This document shows positions 1 through 12,108 of a DNA stretch of 64,000 bases, piece after piece. The translations under genes were made by a program, and so were the position numbers. Origin of the DNA: Albifimbria verrucaria (lineage: Eukaryota; Ascomycota; Sordariomycetes; Hypocreales; Stachybotryaceae); the NCBI GenBank assembly GCA_020081605.1, contig JAHREC010000049.1, forward strand, positions 4,278,001-4,342,000. The letters are read 5' to 3'. Under the pieces are notes generated by a model, which was not told where the DNA came from, ran no database searches, and was given only the letters and a program-made list of their open reading frames with translations. Numbering within the stretch: the first letter of the stretch is position 1; the number at the start of each line of letters is the position of its first letter.

Positions 1-1039
1 TATCCATCATTAGTCTCACTGCCTGGCCAACAGAGACGCCATGGTGGTCCATCCTTGGTGTCACAGCTGTCGGTGCCGTATTGACTATACCATGGGTCAT
101 AATCGAGTCAATCGCAAACACAGGGATACATCTAAACATTATATGGCAGGTTCTGCCTGGAGTTTGGTTTCCTGGCCAGCCGCTTCCGCAGCTCATCCTT
201 CTGATGCTGGGAGCTGCTTTCGAACAAATGGCGGGCAGTTTCAGCGCGGACCTCAAGTATGCACACTATGCATCAATTCCACCACGTGCAGTTTTCCGCG
301 GCCATGTTTCTTCCGTCATCGTTAATTGCTTTATCTACTGTGCCATCTTGGAGCTTCTGGTTCTTTACGCTGGTGCAGACAACACCTTCTGCCAATGGGA
401 CAATAAACAGTACATGGTTTGCGGTTATGCTCATTCGGTGTGGTCCTCTACCATTTTGTTTGGTGCTTTTGGAACCAATAATATGTTCAGAGTCTATCCG
501 GTCCTCCCTTGGTGCTTCCTGATGGGTGCCTTTCTGGGAGCGGCATGGATCATTGGCGAAAGGCTTTTACCAAACGTTCGCACATACATAAAGGGTCGCT
601 TGGATAACGTTACTTTTGGTCATTTTGATCAATATTTCTGGTCTCCAGCCGCATCATTCTTGGCTTGTATAAACCCGGCAATCGCCTTATCTGGAGGCCT
701 CGAATGGGCTGGTAATAACAACCTGACATACGCAACCCTTGGTATCTACCTGGCTTGGTTTTTCCAGTACTACTTGAAGCGTCGGTACACTGCTTGGTGG
801 GGAAAGTACTCCTACCTCATATTTGCTGGTCTTAGTGTTGGTGTCGCTATCTCTGGTCTCATTGTTACTCTCGTCTTCTCGTTTGGCGCAGGCCAGGAGT
901 CAGCTTTGACTGGTGGGGCAATAACGCGCCACGGGCAGGTGTTGATTACCAGCTCTACAACAATAATGCGTCCTTGTATCCGATACCAGAAGGCGGCTTC
1001 TTTGGCCTCAAACCTGAGGACTATCCTCTTGATTGGTGA
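1..1039 (+). CDS. OPT family oligopeptide transporter, C-terminal part (partial)
   Basis: The frame is open from the first bases of the window, so the gene begins upstream. The encoded part is a chain of hydrophobic helices with the OPT signature loop SADLKYAHYASIPPR after the first visible helices and a late KYSYLIFAGL segment that matches the family's KYNYVLSAAL block. The family imports small peptides through the plasma membrane with protons. Near 885-893 the frame jumps by one base: restoring one base gives the typical C-terminal WWGNNAP motif and a stop at 1037-1039, whereas the uninterrupted frame runs on into sequence that looks unlike the family. It is most likely a sound gene carrying a one-base consensus error. 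It resembles the second OPT gene at 29565-32295. Confidence 0.85.
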
Positions 1040-1633
1040 ATAACGTCAATGAATGGAGTTGGGGAAATTTCACTGACATGACGGGAATTCTGGCATTCTC
1101 TTCTATCGCCTCCTCTATGTCAGACAGAACATGATCTTTTTCTAGGGAAGCTGTTTCGTCTCATGAATGGTACACGTGAGTTTGAATTGTTTGTTGGGCA
1201 ATATTAGGTAGTCGAGATTGACTTCCCAAGGTATGAATGGGGAAAGATTAATCCTCGGCTGTCTCAAACCCACATAAGGCGTCTCCGAGTGCTACTGTGA
1301 GTCAAATGGGCCAGGTTTTTCATTTAGTTCAATGTCTACCTTCATGCGTGTTAGCAGTTTTGTTCACGGTCTGCCTGTCCTCCGATGGATTTGTTTTGCA
1401 ATCACTTAATAAGGCTCACATTAGCACAGTTGAAGTTTTAAGAGGCTTTCAGTCAAGGCATATATTTGTATATCTAGGCAGACTCTATCTGCGCATCTAA
1501 ATATTTCAATGAATATAAACATCAGAAATTCCTTGTCATCATCGTAAGCTAGTGGATCTTCCAAGGCTGCGATATACGATCCCAAGGTCTAAGTGGCATA
1601 CTTCCGTCCATCCCCTCCGTAAAGCGTGAGCTC
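1040..1633. other. Intergenic, convergent 3' ends
   Basis: Lies between the 3' ends of the OPT gene (+) and the protease gene (-). No coding signal, RNA gene or repeat is visible. Confidence 0.5.
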
Positions 1634-2573
1634 TTAGATACGGAAAGTGTGCCACATGTCGTGCATAAGGGTGACCTGACCAGGAGTAAACTCCTCCATA
1701 CAGAAGCTGTCATCAAATGTTAGTGTTACACCGATCAAAATATTATGCATTGAAGTCTCCAAGAACACTCACTCGTGAACATAGTCCATGTAGTTGTGGA
1801 CAGGGTCAAGGCCTTCCTGGTTAGGGCAGGAATCACGACCAGGAGTGCACTCGAAGTTGCCGTCGAAGTTCTCGGCAGGGGTGTCGAATACTTTATCATT
1901 GTCGCCATCACAACCACCCTCAAAGGTGTGCATAAGACCCATCCAGTGACCGACTTCGTGAATGCCAATCTTTCCAGACTTGTCGGCACCCGCAAGGATA
2001 TCCAGAGTCAGTGTGCAGCCGTCATGGGTAAATCCTTGTTGCTGAAAGGGGCCAGGCAGTGTGCACCATCCAGCGAAGCCATTCCCTGACTGTTCGATGA
2101 CGTATAGGTTCAAATCACGGTATGCGCCCTTTCGTAGATTCGCCTTCATCTCGTCCTCGTTCTGGTTGACAGCCCAGCCTGGATGGATCCATCGTGAGAT
2201 CTCCTTGAGGTTAAATGTGAACCCATAGGGTCGGAAGACCTGGTTCATCAAATCGAATTGTTGGTATAGCCGGTCGTCCTATAATATCATGTTAATAATG
2301 CCCTGGATTTCAAGTGCGACCAAGATATTCACTTACTCCAGGAACCAGGCTTTGATCAGAGGATATAGTTTGTATGTAAACATCCACACTAATCTCCTCT
2401 CTTTTGGGCAGGTTCTCTCCAGACTGCAATGCCATAGTCCAGTTGAATGCAAAGTCTTTTGACAGATTGACAAAATCTTCGCTGGGCGAGTTTGATCCGC
2501 AGCCGAATGTACCATCAAGGCCCAACACCGTTGTAGCCATCATGGCCATAGAAATAGCTGAACGTACGAACAT
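1634..2573 (-). CDS. Secreted M43-type (pappalysin-like) metalloprotease
   Basis: Extracellular zinc metalloprotease of the MEP1/pappalysin-like M43B group. Three exons on the minus strand: 2573-2337, 2278-1773 and 1706-1634, with short introns 2336-2279 (GTAAGT) and 1772-1707 (GTGAGT). The product is about 270 residues, the usual size. The N-terminus MFVRSAISMAMMATTVLG is a signal peptide. The zinc motif HEVGHWMGLMH (HExxHxxGxxH) is intact, followed by a Met-turn-like NYMDY segment and the C-terminal FTPGQVTLMHDMW typical of the family. All exon phases agree without correction, so this is one of the few genes in the window with no frame break. The protein is predicted to degrade host or substrate proteins outside the cell. 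Confidence 0.92.
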
Positions 2574-4712
2574 GTTGACGAGAAGCTACTGAAATGAGGA
2601 ATAGTTGAAGGAATGGAGAAGAGAACTGAAAAAGCTGAACCCGGCAGCTGAAATGAGAACGAAAGTTGAACGAAGGGAATAAGGAAAGAAAGGAAATACA
2701 AAAAGAAAGATACAAAAAGATGCTTGTTGAACCAAACTGAATAGTGGGATCAGGAAATCTCGAGTAGAAGAGGAAGCATTGCAGTCTTATAAGACGATGA
2801 TGGTCTTCCTCGCCGTGTCCAGATTTGCAGCTTGCATCTAAACTTAGTGATTCGAGGGAGCTAGGCACAGATCCTTTGCAGGGATGCACATGGCTCGTGC
2901 TTACAGGGGCTGTCCAAGTTGGCGAGATAATGCCCTCATTTGCGAGGCTCAATCCGAGGCTCAATCTGAAGCTTCAATCAAAATGACGCAAACAATTCAG
3001 GGGTCTAGCCTGCATCACCCGAGAGCTATTCTATATTGAATGCCAATTCGTGAGTTGATGGAAGCCAAAAGACTAGCTCAACCTATTAAGCAACTGTGTT
3101 TCGAAACATCAAAACAGCGCTATTCTCTTTTCAAATCTGTTCTGGGGTAAAAATGCCGGGGTTTGAGAGCTGTCATAGTTGTTTGGGCCAGGGTCTATAC
3201 CGACTCAGCCCCTGACCAAAAAAGAATATGCTTAAGGATATTCCAGTAGTGCCCTGGAGTTTTTTTTCTTCTTTTTGTTCTTCACTGTCTTATAGATGCC
3301 ATTGTACCTACGCAGTTCCCTTGGATAGAATCCTGATCTTAACCAAGATCATAAGCCTAGACAAATTCTTATACAGCAGAAGGAATGCTGAACTGAATTA
3401 ATAGCTGTAAGATTATAATCTCCTTTCACAGCTATTGCTTGGTCTCTACAACACAGCTATCATGAAGTCTATTCTAGTGTAGCATTATCAGCTGACAGAC
3501 CATGACAGGATTCTATAATATATGCCCTATTGTGGAGGAACACCGAGCGACGTGTAGCCTTGGGTATCTAGAAGTCAGAGTGGTTATCCATGAAAAAGGC
3601 CATGGATGTCGAAAAGTCATAAGCTTATTTATTATATTTAGTGGCCAATCGTCATCACCAAGACTCCATTGCATAGTTTCAAGCAGGAATCCCACAGAAA
3701 TGTCCAACCGTTTCAGCTGATGCCCAAGCGGCTTAGCACATTGGTTGGTTGTTTCTTGGCACTATGGTGGTCATCCAATGCGTAGACCCAAAGCAGCAAA
3801 GCCCGAAATTAGTTCTAGGAGCTCGCACCTTCCGCATTGATATCCCAGATTCACCACTCTCTTGAGTGGCTAGGCTCTACCAGGATCTGTTTGAAACGTC
3901 TTCTACACCGTTATAGGACATTGATAGACACATGCAGGGGTGAGCCCCAACACTCCAGGGAGGCATAGCAAGCGTGCCTAGTAGGATTGTACTATGTAGG
4001 TGCTAACCGCCAAAGTTGCAGCGTTGGGCCTTTTAACACTTAGGGGACAATTTCGGATCCCACGATCTTGGTTCTTCGTCCGATATATAGTAGGGTTCGT
4101 TACCCATTTGCACCATTGTTCGGATAGAACTTTACCAGACTCAACATTCATGCTCCAAGCATACTAACGAGAACTATGTTCTATTTATCCCAGAGCGAGA
4201 ATAGTTGGTTCTTTCGTCACTGCAGCTCTTTAAACTTCTGTTTTGTGGAAGCACCCATATACGCGTTGCTTGGCAATTCATAGGAAATGTATTTCTATGA
4301 GGTAATTTGCTATCAGCTCATAATGGTTTTTTTTTTTTTTTTTGGAGGGATTCTTTTCCCAATTTTGTAATAGGCTCAATAGCTGCTCAGTTTACGAGTC
4401 ACTTGGCTTCGATATTTTACGTTGTAAATCGTGCGATAAGACTGCTGGTCCCTATGAAAACCTTAGCGGCCAGAATGTAATACTAACATATGAGGAACAC
4501 GTTGTTGCAATGTAATGATCTGGGCTATACCTTGTAAGAGGCATAGGGTAAGTCGGTCGGTCTAGGTGTTCATTATTCATAAACAGGGAGAAGGGGTTTA
4601 TATACTAATGCAATACTAAGCGATCGCTCAATATTTACCCAATATCTAGTATCCTATATCGTCTATATAGTTTACATATACCTCCTAGTCTGCTTACTCT
4701 ATTTCGCTCGCC
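2574..4712. other. Intergenic region, about 2.1 kb
   Basis: Promoter side of the M43 protease gene, then the 3' flank of the DUF3632 gene. It holds a poly-T tract of 17-18 bases near 4327-4344 and a CT-rich stretch near 2680-2720. Short open frames here, including one of 149 codons on the minus strand at 2515-2964, have low-complexity composition and no family resemblance. No gene is called. Confidence 0.4.
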
Positions 4713-5660
4713 TTAATCTAATGCATCTGGATATAGCTCAAGCATACGATCATGCGCCTTTGAAGCCAGCCTCTTCAGATCAAATTCCGCATCGTCCGGT
4801 GCATCACGGGCGGTCTGTGCTAGCCTTTCAGCCCAGCGCTTCCAGTTTTGTTGATTAAATACATGCGGAAACTGCTTCTTTGAAGTTCCAGAGTCATTTT
4901 CCATCGTAACCTGTGCAAGAACAGAACCCCCAAAGATAAGCCAAAGAGCCGCCATAGCTTCAAGCGCCCCTGGCGGAGCGGCTGCCCGCCCTCCGACCCT
5001 GGGCTTTTCTCAAAGCTTTCTTTTAGGTCAAACAAGGCATATTTCAAGTCGCCGTCAGACAAACTAGCACCAAATAACTTTGCAAATAGTGCCGTGGCAT
5101 TGACGCTAATATTGCATTGATGCAGGTCGCCAGAGGTAGTGACTGGAGAAACTGTTAACTCTGGTGTGTGAGGGAGTAAATATAACCTGCGTACTAGAAT
5201 AGGCATTCCAAGCCCCATCTACCTTCGTTAATACTCCATCGGGAATATAAACAAGCTGGGGATCGTCTTCCTTAAGTTCTTTAGTGCAGCCATCTCGAAG
5301 TGCTATCATAGTATCTGCAAGGCGTTGGTGGCTGGCACTATCCCACCTGAAGTGTGTGGCCAATTCAACCACAGGAATACTAACACTGTCGAGAAAGCCG
5401 CGTGCACCCTTATCATCAGTGCGATAGAAACCGAAGTCTCTCTTCGGGTAAGAGTCACGATATAAGTTTAAAAGCTTCTGTGCAGCAGCCTGGGCCGCGC
5501 GCTGGTTGTCGGTGTCGGGGGCAAGCAGTAAGTCTCTCAGAGTTGTGAGCACCGCTTCATCGATCCCATCAATGTCTGGCTCGAGGACATCTTTCATATA
5601 GGCCTGCCACGGCTCTATAGTGTCAGACTCTCTAGCAATTTCACCGTTCGAAGCAGCCAT
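4713..5660 (-). CDS. DUF3632-like fungal protein of unknown function
   Basis: Exons 5660-5195 and 5142-4713, with a 52-bp intron (donor GTACGC, branch AGTTAAC, acceptor CCAG). The start MAASNGEIARESD is the first Met that begins the conserved part. The order of features fits DUF3632: an N-terminal helical block with DGIDEAVLTTLRDLLL, a middle block LKYALFDLKESFEK and a late block MAALWLIFGGSVL that corresponds to the family's AAxWIxxAG segment. Between the last two blocks the frame loses one base in an A run (T4 at 5005-5008 on the plus strand); restoring it joins them and makes the phases add up. The family is soluble, common in filamentous fungi and has no established function. Confidence 0.7.
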
Positions 5661-6320
5661 TGTGAAGTCGTATGCTGTAGAAACAAGGAAATATATGCAA
5701 AGAACGGGCGGTAAAGGGCAGATTTTATCGATGGATACTCGGAATGAGTAGAACAGAAGATAAAGCACCAGGTATTCTCTGTAAAAGCTACAGAGTAGAG
5801 TGCCACAGATAAGTAGGTAGGTGGAGTACGCGTGCGCGTACAGACGGGTGATGTATACAAAAGATACCCGAAATTAAAACTATGAGCTAGGCTTAGGGCG
5901 GCCAAGGCGGGGTAAGATGATAGTCTACATTTTACTACGCGCGAAATCTTCAGGTCTATTCAATCTTAATAGGGGCAACTTTGGTTAACTGCCTCTTTGC
6001 AAATCCCTCTCCGATATAACCCGTTTGATCACAGACCAGCAGGGACACCTGCAAGTTAAACTATTCCAAACTTCGTTTATTCTCCGTCATTACCTTATGT
6101 GCCAACAAAGGCACGAGATACCAGTTAATAATACTATGAATATTCTCATATAAAAAAGCATACCATATTTTCTCTATAGACCTTCAACTGGATATCTTCA
6201 TTGAATAGTTTATCTTGATATTTAATGCATTTTATATTGTGGATTGCGACTATCCCTTCCTTAATCCGTCATGGATTGGGACTCAACCTAAATAGACCCT
6301 ATAGAGTTTCATACCTCTAT
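5661..6320. other. Intergenic region
   Basis: Promoter side of the DUF3632 gene. Nothing further recognised. Confidence 0.4.
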
Positions 6321-6631
6321 CTAATCTATCTCTTCCTGGTCTGTGCCATCAATGTCAGTATCCGGCTGCTCTCGTAGTCTCTCCGATCTATCAATAATCT
6401 GTTCAGGAGAGATTCTCCTACTCGGATCCATTGCAAGAGCTTCTTTTACTATTCCTTCGATACCGTAACTAGGCAGACCCTGGGATATTCGGATCATTCG
6501 CTCTCTCTCTGATTGTTCTGAAAGTTTAGCAATTATCCATGGCTGTCTCGTGACCTCGGGCAATGGAATTTTCCGCAAAAGAAAGAGCAACGTGATTCCA
6601 AACGCGAACACGTCGCTCCCAGTGCCCCTTT
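6321..6631 (-). pseudogene. Protein kinase C-lobe remnant
   Basis: An open frame of about 100 codons carries GSDVFAFGITLLFLL (kinase subdomain IX; D-x-F-A-x-G replaces the usual D-V-W-A-x-G), then RKIPLPE, and ends with SRRISPEQII, the R-I-T/S-x-x-x-I segment of subdomain XI. The catalytic and ATP-binding lobes are absent: upstream of about 6631 the frame meets a stop and the sequence no longer resembles a kinase. It could be a decayed relic or the 3' part of a gene damaged by indels. A second truncated kinase of similar type lies at 33250-33561. Confidence 0.5.
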
Positions 6632-7214
6632 CATTTCTTTACCAAGTATTCCATGGGGCCGTCAGCAGTCGTGGCTAGTGGTTAGAGTCTTTGCTTGGAG
6701 CCTTTTACTAGATGGAGTAGTGGGTCAGTAACTTGTCCAAGGCTTACAGGACTAGGAGTGGAGTTTCGCGGGCGGCAACCCTGACTCTAAGCTGTCCAGT
6801 GTTTTCTCTCATTTGTGCGCTTTGCAAAAACAGTGTTCAAAACTCCTTTGCGCCAAACTCTCAGTGCTGATCGTTTGGATCTAATTGCCCCCATGCGCTC
6901 CAAATATCTCATACATTCGAGTAATCAGGACAGTGTCACACTGTTTCCTGACCAATCGTGTGATTCAAGATGCCCACTCTTGCTGCGAATTGCATAAACT
7001 GATCCTGGCCAGGCTAGGGTAACCCCTATTTTTGCATATCCATCATTATTTACATATTTGTCACATTGACGCCTGGTGCTGACATCTTGAAAGCCATCAG
7101 CGGCCATCATCGTTACGTCGAAAGGCCGCTGATGCCATCGGTGTCTTAGATGCTTTGTGTTCCTATCAATATCTATGCCTGGTTATCTTGCAGCTTGAGC
7201 CTTGGAGACAAACA
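6632..7214. other. Intergenic region upstream of the NACHT-ankyrin gene
   Basis: Presumed promoter and 5' leader of the gene that starts at 7215. A TGGCTAGTGG string near 6672 resembles a tRNA A box, but no B box follows. No gene called. Confidence 0.4.
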
Positions 7215-10200
7215 ATGTCAGATCCCAAGAATTATACAGTTGGGTGGCTATGCGCAATCGTTACTGAATTTGTGGCTGCGCAAGCGCTCCTTGATGAAGA
7301 ACATGATGAGCTTGAAGCATCAGCGGATAGTGACAACAATAGCTACGCCCTTGGAAGGATCGGGAAACACAATGTTGTGATAGCCGTCCTGCCAAAGTCG
7401 GAATATGGCACAACCTCGGCCGCAACAGTGGCGAGGGATATGATGCGGACCTTTTGCAACATTCGTATCGGGTTGATGGTCGGCATTGGAGGTGGTGCTC
7501 CAAGTGCTCTTCACGATATTCGCCTCGGCGATATTGTGGTCAGTAGCCGTGATGGCGATAAAAGTGGTGTGATGCAGTATGATTATGGCAAGATAATTCA
7601 GGAGAATGAGTTCAAACTTACGGGGACATTAAACCAACCGCCACAGATACTTTTGACGGCAGTAAGCAGCCTTGAAGCTAAGTACAAGAGGAGAGGGCAC
7701 CAGCTTAACACGGAGATTGAGATAGCTTTGCAGCGATGGCCCAGACTCCGAAAGGAGTATTCCAAGCCATCATTGGATTGCGACAGGCTCTATCGCTCCG
7801 ATTACGTTCATCAGGATGAATCCGAGCAATGCCAAAATTCATGCGGCAGCGACCCAACTCAATTGATTGACCGACCCGAGCGAGGTGAGCACGACGACAA
7901 CCCGGCAATCCATTACGGTTTAATTGCCAGCGCAAACACATTGATGAAACATGCAATTGTTCGCGATAAGCTGGCTGCTGAGCATAACATTCTCTGTTTC
8001 GAAATGGAAGCTGCAGGTCTGATGAACCATTTCCCATGTTTGGTTGTGCGCGGGATATGCGACTACTCTGACTCACATAAACATAAACAATGGCAAGGCT
8101 TTGCGGCCATGACAGCAGCTGCATATGTGAAGGACCTTTTGAGTCAAATCCTGCCAAGTAAAATCGAGGCAGAAACTCCAATTATGGAGACACTTGGTTC
8201 TAGTCAGTCTTAACGAACAAAATGCTGCTATTTCTAACTCTAAATAGTCCAAAAAGGCCTTGGCGATGTGCAAAAACAGTTGCTGAAACAAACCTCACAG
8301 TGACTAGCATCAAATCTGATACCCAAGTCACTAAGATCAAGCGCTGGCTAAACCCGCCAGAATACTCAACGACTATGAACACCGCAAGAAAGCGTCGCCA
8401 CAGCGGTAGTGGAAATTGGCTCATCCATAGTCTCCTTTTCAAGAATGGAAGCTGGGTTTTCGCCGGCATTTGTGGCTATACGGCGTGGCAGGATGCGGCA
8501 AAACTGTCCTCAGTACTACGATTATAGAACATCTTTGGCGATTTGACAATTACACCACGCTTGTACATTTCTTCGATTTCAATACCCCCAAAAGCAGACT
8601 TTGGGCGGTCTATTGCGCTCGCTAGCATTTCAAATATATTCACGGGGAGGAGAAATCTTGAGCAAACTTGATGATCTTTTCATATCTTGCGGCAATGGAC
8701 TACGACAACCAGACGAAGTAAGTCTATCGACCTGTCTTGAATCAATGATTCAGGCTAGCGAGAGAATCATCATTATACTTGACGCTCTAGATGAGTGCAA
8801 AAGGAGAGATAGCCTTTTGGACTGGATTGGTTCTTTCAGCGCTGGAAATGTCCAGTTTATGGTTACCGCCCGGCCAGAGGCGGACCTACGAGTTTGGCTC
8901 CTCGCTATTTTCTAGAACAAAACTGCATCCCTCTGGACAAAACATCTATAAACGCCGATATACGTTCATATGTGCTCTCGACACTCCAAAATAACCCCTC
9001 CTTTAAAGAGAAAGGTTTAGATACAGACCTTATCAACATTATCTGCGATAAAGTTGGCGATGGCGCTGACGGAATGTATGTTGTCGCTCGGTGTGTGCTA
9101 GATGGCATAATGAATGCTAACATCATCTCTTTAAAGGTTCAGATGGGCTTCATGCCAAATGGACAGTCTAGCAATATGTCGGAGCCCAAACGCTATTAAA
9201 ACAGCTCTTAGGTCTTTGCCCCATGATTTGCATGAAACTTACCATCGCATGCTCGAGAATACACCCACGGGATGTAAAAAGATGCGTTTCGTCTCTTGCA
9301 GTTTCTCGTTCACTCGAAAATCTCCCTTGTGGTGTCAGAGGCTATAGAAATCATTGCTACCCGGATTGATGGAGAATCTCAGGGGTTTGATATCGGAAAC
9401 CGATTATTTAGTGAGGCTGATATACTACACTACTGCCCCGGTATGATCTCAATCGTTGAGGTCCATGAATACAATGGAACAACTAGGAAAGAGCTTCACC
9501 TAGCTCATTTTTCAGTGAAAGAATACCTTCTTACCCTGACCGATTTCAACTTGGAGACTTCCAGTGTCACTATCACAATGACATGCTTGACTTACCTTAC
9601 AGAAATCGAGGGTGAACTGAGTTCACTTGCATATAAGTTTCCTTTAGCCAAATATGCAGCAAAATGGTGGATGGATTTTGGTTGCATAGCTGAGAAATCC
9701 AAACATATCGTCCGCATGGCAGTCGGATTCATGCAGGATGATGCCACATTTAGGCGATGGCACCATTTATTCAACCCTGATATGATTTGGGGTTTGGCGA
9801 ACCCTATCCTGTAGGGTCAGAACTCTATTATGCTTGTGCTGCAGGGCTTGTAGAAATCACAACTGCTCTAATAGCAAATGGATCTGACGTTAACGCACCT
9901 GGCGGATACTACGGCAACGCTCTTCAAGCTGCATCTCATAAATCCTACCTGAACATTGTGCGGCTACTGCTTGAAAAGGAGCCGATGTCAACTTGCGAGG
10001 CGGTAGATATGGCAGTGCTCTACAGGCTGCTTGTTCTAAGCAAAACCTGGCCATCGTGGAACTGCTCCTGGACAAAGGTGCCGATATCACGATAGCAGGT
10101 AAATATGGAAATATTTTGCAGGCAGCATGTTATGGCGGAAGCGAAGACATAATAAAACTCTTACTGGGCAAAGGAATTGATGTTAATATACAAGGCGGGA

Positions 10201-11255
10201 AATATGGCAACGCTCTGCAAGCTGCTTCTCGAAAGGGGTACTGGGAGGTTGTGAACATATTGCTGCGGAACGGAGCCGATGTTAATGCAAATGGCGGCGA
10301 CTACGGTACCGCCCTGCAAGCTGCTTCTTGGAAGGGCAATCTGGAGGTTGTAAACCTGCTTTTGGACAAGGGAGCCAACGTCAATGCGCAGGGTGGCGAT
10401 TACGGCAATGCTCTCCAGGCTGCTTCTTGGGCAGGAAGCATAGAGGTTATACAACTGCTGTTGAATAAAGGCGTTGATATCACATCGACTAGCAGTGGTG
10501 GCTGGACACCTGTTAACCGTGCTGCTTACTCTGGCCATCTGGAGGCAGTGAAATTTCTTATCGAGAAGGGTGATGATATAACGCCAGCTAACAACTCTGG
10601 AAACACACCCATATCCTATGCAGCGAATTACGGAAATTTAGCGTTGTTACAGCTCCTGCTAAACACTCCCGGGGCCAAAATCAACCAGACAGATAATTTT
10701 GGACTGTCTCCTCTTTTCAAAGCCTCGAGATATGGTCGCTCTAAAGTAGTACAATATCTACTCTTGGAAACAGATGTTGACCCTTCAATTCGAAGTTGGT
10801 GTGGCACCACGGCTCTCTTCGCTGCAGTAGCAAACGGACATGCACGAACTGTTGAGTTTCTTATTCCCCATTATAGTTCCCTTGAGAAGCACGGCGGGTT
10901 TGGCAAAAGTCTCGTTTGGTGGGCCCGCCGTGCTGGGAGGCCTCAAATCACGGAGCTTTTACTAAAGCACGGAGGAAAGTCTCTGGATATTTCGGATGAG
11001 GAATTCTCACCAGAGGATTGTGACGTTCTTCCTTTCGACCCTCGTCATGATTGGTGTCTTGCCTGTACAGTCTGCATCGCTGAAGCTGCTCGGTATTCTT
11101 GTGAAGAATGCGACGGGTTTCTCGTTTGCGGTAACTGCGTAAGCAAAGGCATTAGATGTCCCGATTTCACTCATCCCAGACCTTCCAAAGCCAGACCCCG
11201 TAGGGGTCGGCGAGTACGTACAGATGGAGCTGATATGATGACAGGAGAGGAATAG
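7215..11255 (+). CDS. NLR-like STAND protein: nucleoside phosphorylase-like, NACHT, ankyrin repeats, Cys-rich tail
   Basis: Fungal NLR-like protein of about 1,300 residues. Start [11 protein letters not shown] at 7215 is the conserved start of this family. Residues 1 to about 330 form a nucleoside-phosphorylase-like (PNP_UDP_1) sensor domain with [12 protein letters not shown] and FEMEAAGLM. Introns: 8203-8247 (branch CTAAC) and 9091-9136 (branch GCTAAC). Next comes NACHT: Walker [11 protein letters not shown], Walker [12 protein letters not shown] and ARPEADLR. About ten ankyrin repeats fill roughly 9810-10980, many with YGNALQAAS. The C-terminus has a ZZ-finger-like cysteine set ([16 protein letters not shown]). 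Seven one-base losses break the frame: 8293, about 8434, 8585-8589 (C5), 8893-8895 (T3), 9276-9280 (A5), 9789-9792 (G4) and 9978-9979. Adding one base at each makes all phases fit. Predicted role: cytosolic recognition and signalling, as in heterokaryon or non-self response. Confidence 0.88.
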
Positions 11256-12108
11256 TTTACTATTAAACTTACAAAGTTTCATGAAGGCTAACTCCTGTAG
11301 TGGAAACCTTCATCACCCTGTTACAGGTCTCTCTAGAGATGAGGTCCTTATGAATTGATACGCAATTAAGTAACAATCACTATGTTGGATGCCGACTGAG
11401 TCGAAGATAATTGTATCATGAAGCTTATATATACCCTATATTATATAATTGAATACTACTATAGCTTTCCCTATATTCACCTCTATATGTAAGACCATAA
11501 GAAGCATTTGAGGATGGATCTTTACTTATGGTTGGTTGGCTTATGGAACTCTTGGCGGAAATGGACTTTGGTGAGATAGCTTTTACTGCGTACTCTAAGG
11601 CTATAGTGCATGTGCAATAGCTAATGCACTTGGGCAAGGGGAGGGTCATTTAGAAAGTTCTTCCACCAATAACCCGTTTCATTCTTGCTGAGGTCTGTCT
11701 CCGCCCATGCTAGATAAATACCGATCCTTGTTAAACGGATAAACATGCTGAGTTCTCCACCATGGCGCCTTCCCCGCATTCACTTGACAAATGGTAAGCT
11801 TTTCCGTCTTGACGTAGTGGCTCCTCGAGATGATAATAAGGCGGATCTCGTTATTGAAGTTTGTCCCGCGACCGACCCTCTGGGGTAAAATCTTAGAAGA
11901 AGATACCTTCTAGCCAAATAACCGACCCAAAATCTGAATGATGATGTCCCGAAGTCGCTCCACAACTATGGGCCCTTCACCTTCTTGTTATGTTGCCTGC
12001 GGGGTTTGACTGAATGCCAAGTCTATAGTTAGAAAGATAAAGAAGCTTGAGCAGTCTCATCATTGACCCAGAGGCTCTTTTCGAAAGCTCCCAATCATAA
12101 ATTTAAAG
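11256..12108. other. Intergenic region; GH28 promoter
   Basis: 3' flank of the NACHT-ankyrin gene and upstream region of the GH28 gene. No further gene seen. Confidence 0.4.

Noticed and set aside
890..1043. Uninterrupted C-terminal frame of the first OPT gene to 1043
   Set aside because: Its last 50 residues do not resemble OPT proteins, while the frame one base away gives the conserved WWGNNAP ending.
2515..2964. 149-codon minus-strand frame above the M43 protease
   Set aside because: It overlaps the protease start, is Ser/Phe-rich, has no family resemblance and occupies the expected promoter and leader.
6672..6720. tRNA-like A box (TGGCTAGTGG) suggesting a tRNA or SINE head
   Set aside because: No B box and no cloverleaf in the following 100 bp.
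8280..10000. Programmed ribosomal frameshifting as the cause of the breaks
   Set aside because: There is no common slippery heptamer, breaks hit many unrelated genes and all shift the same way; consensus error is simpler.
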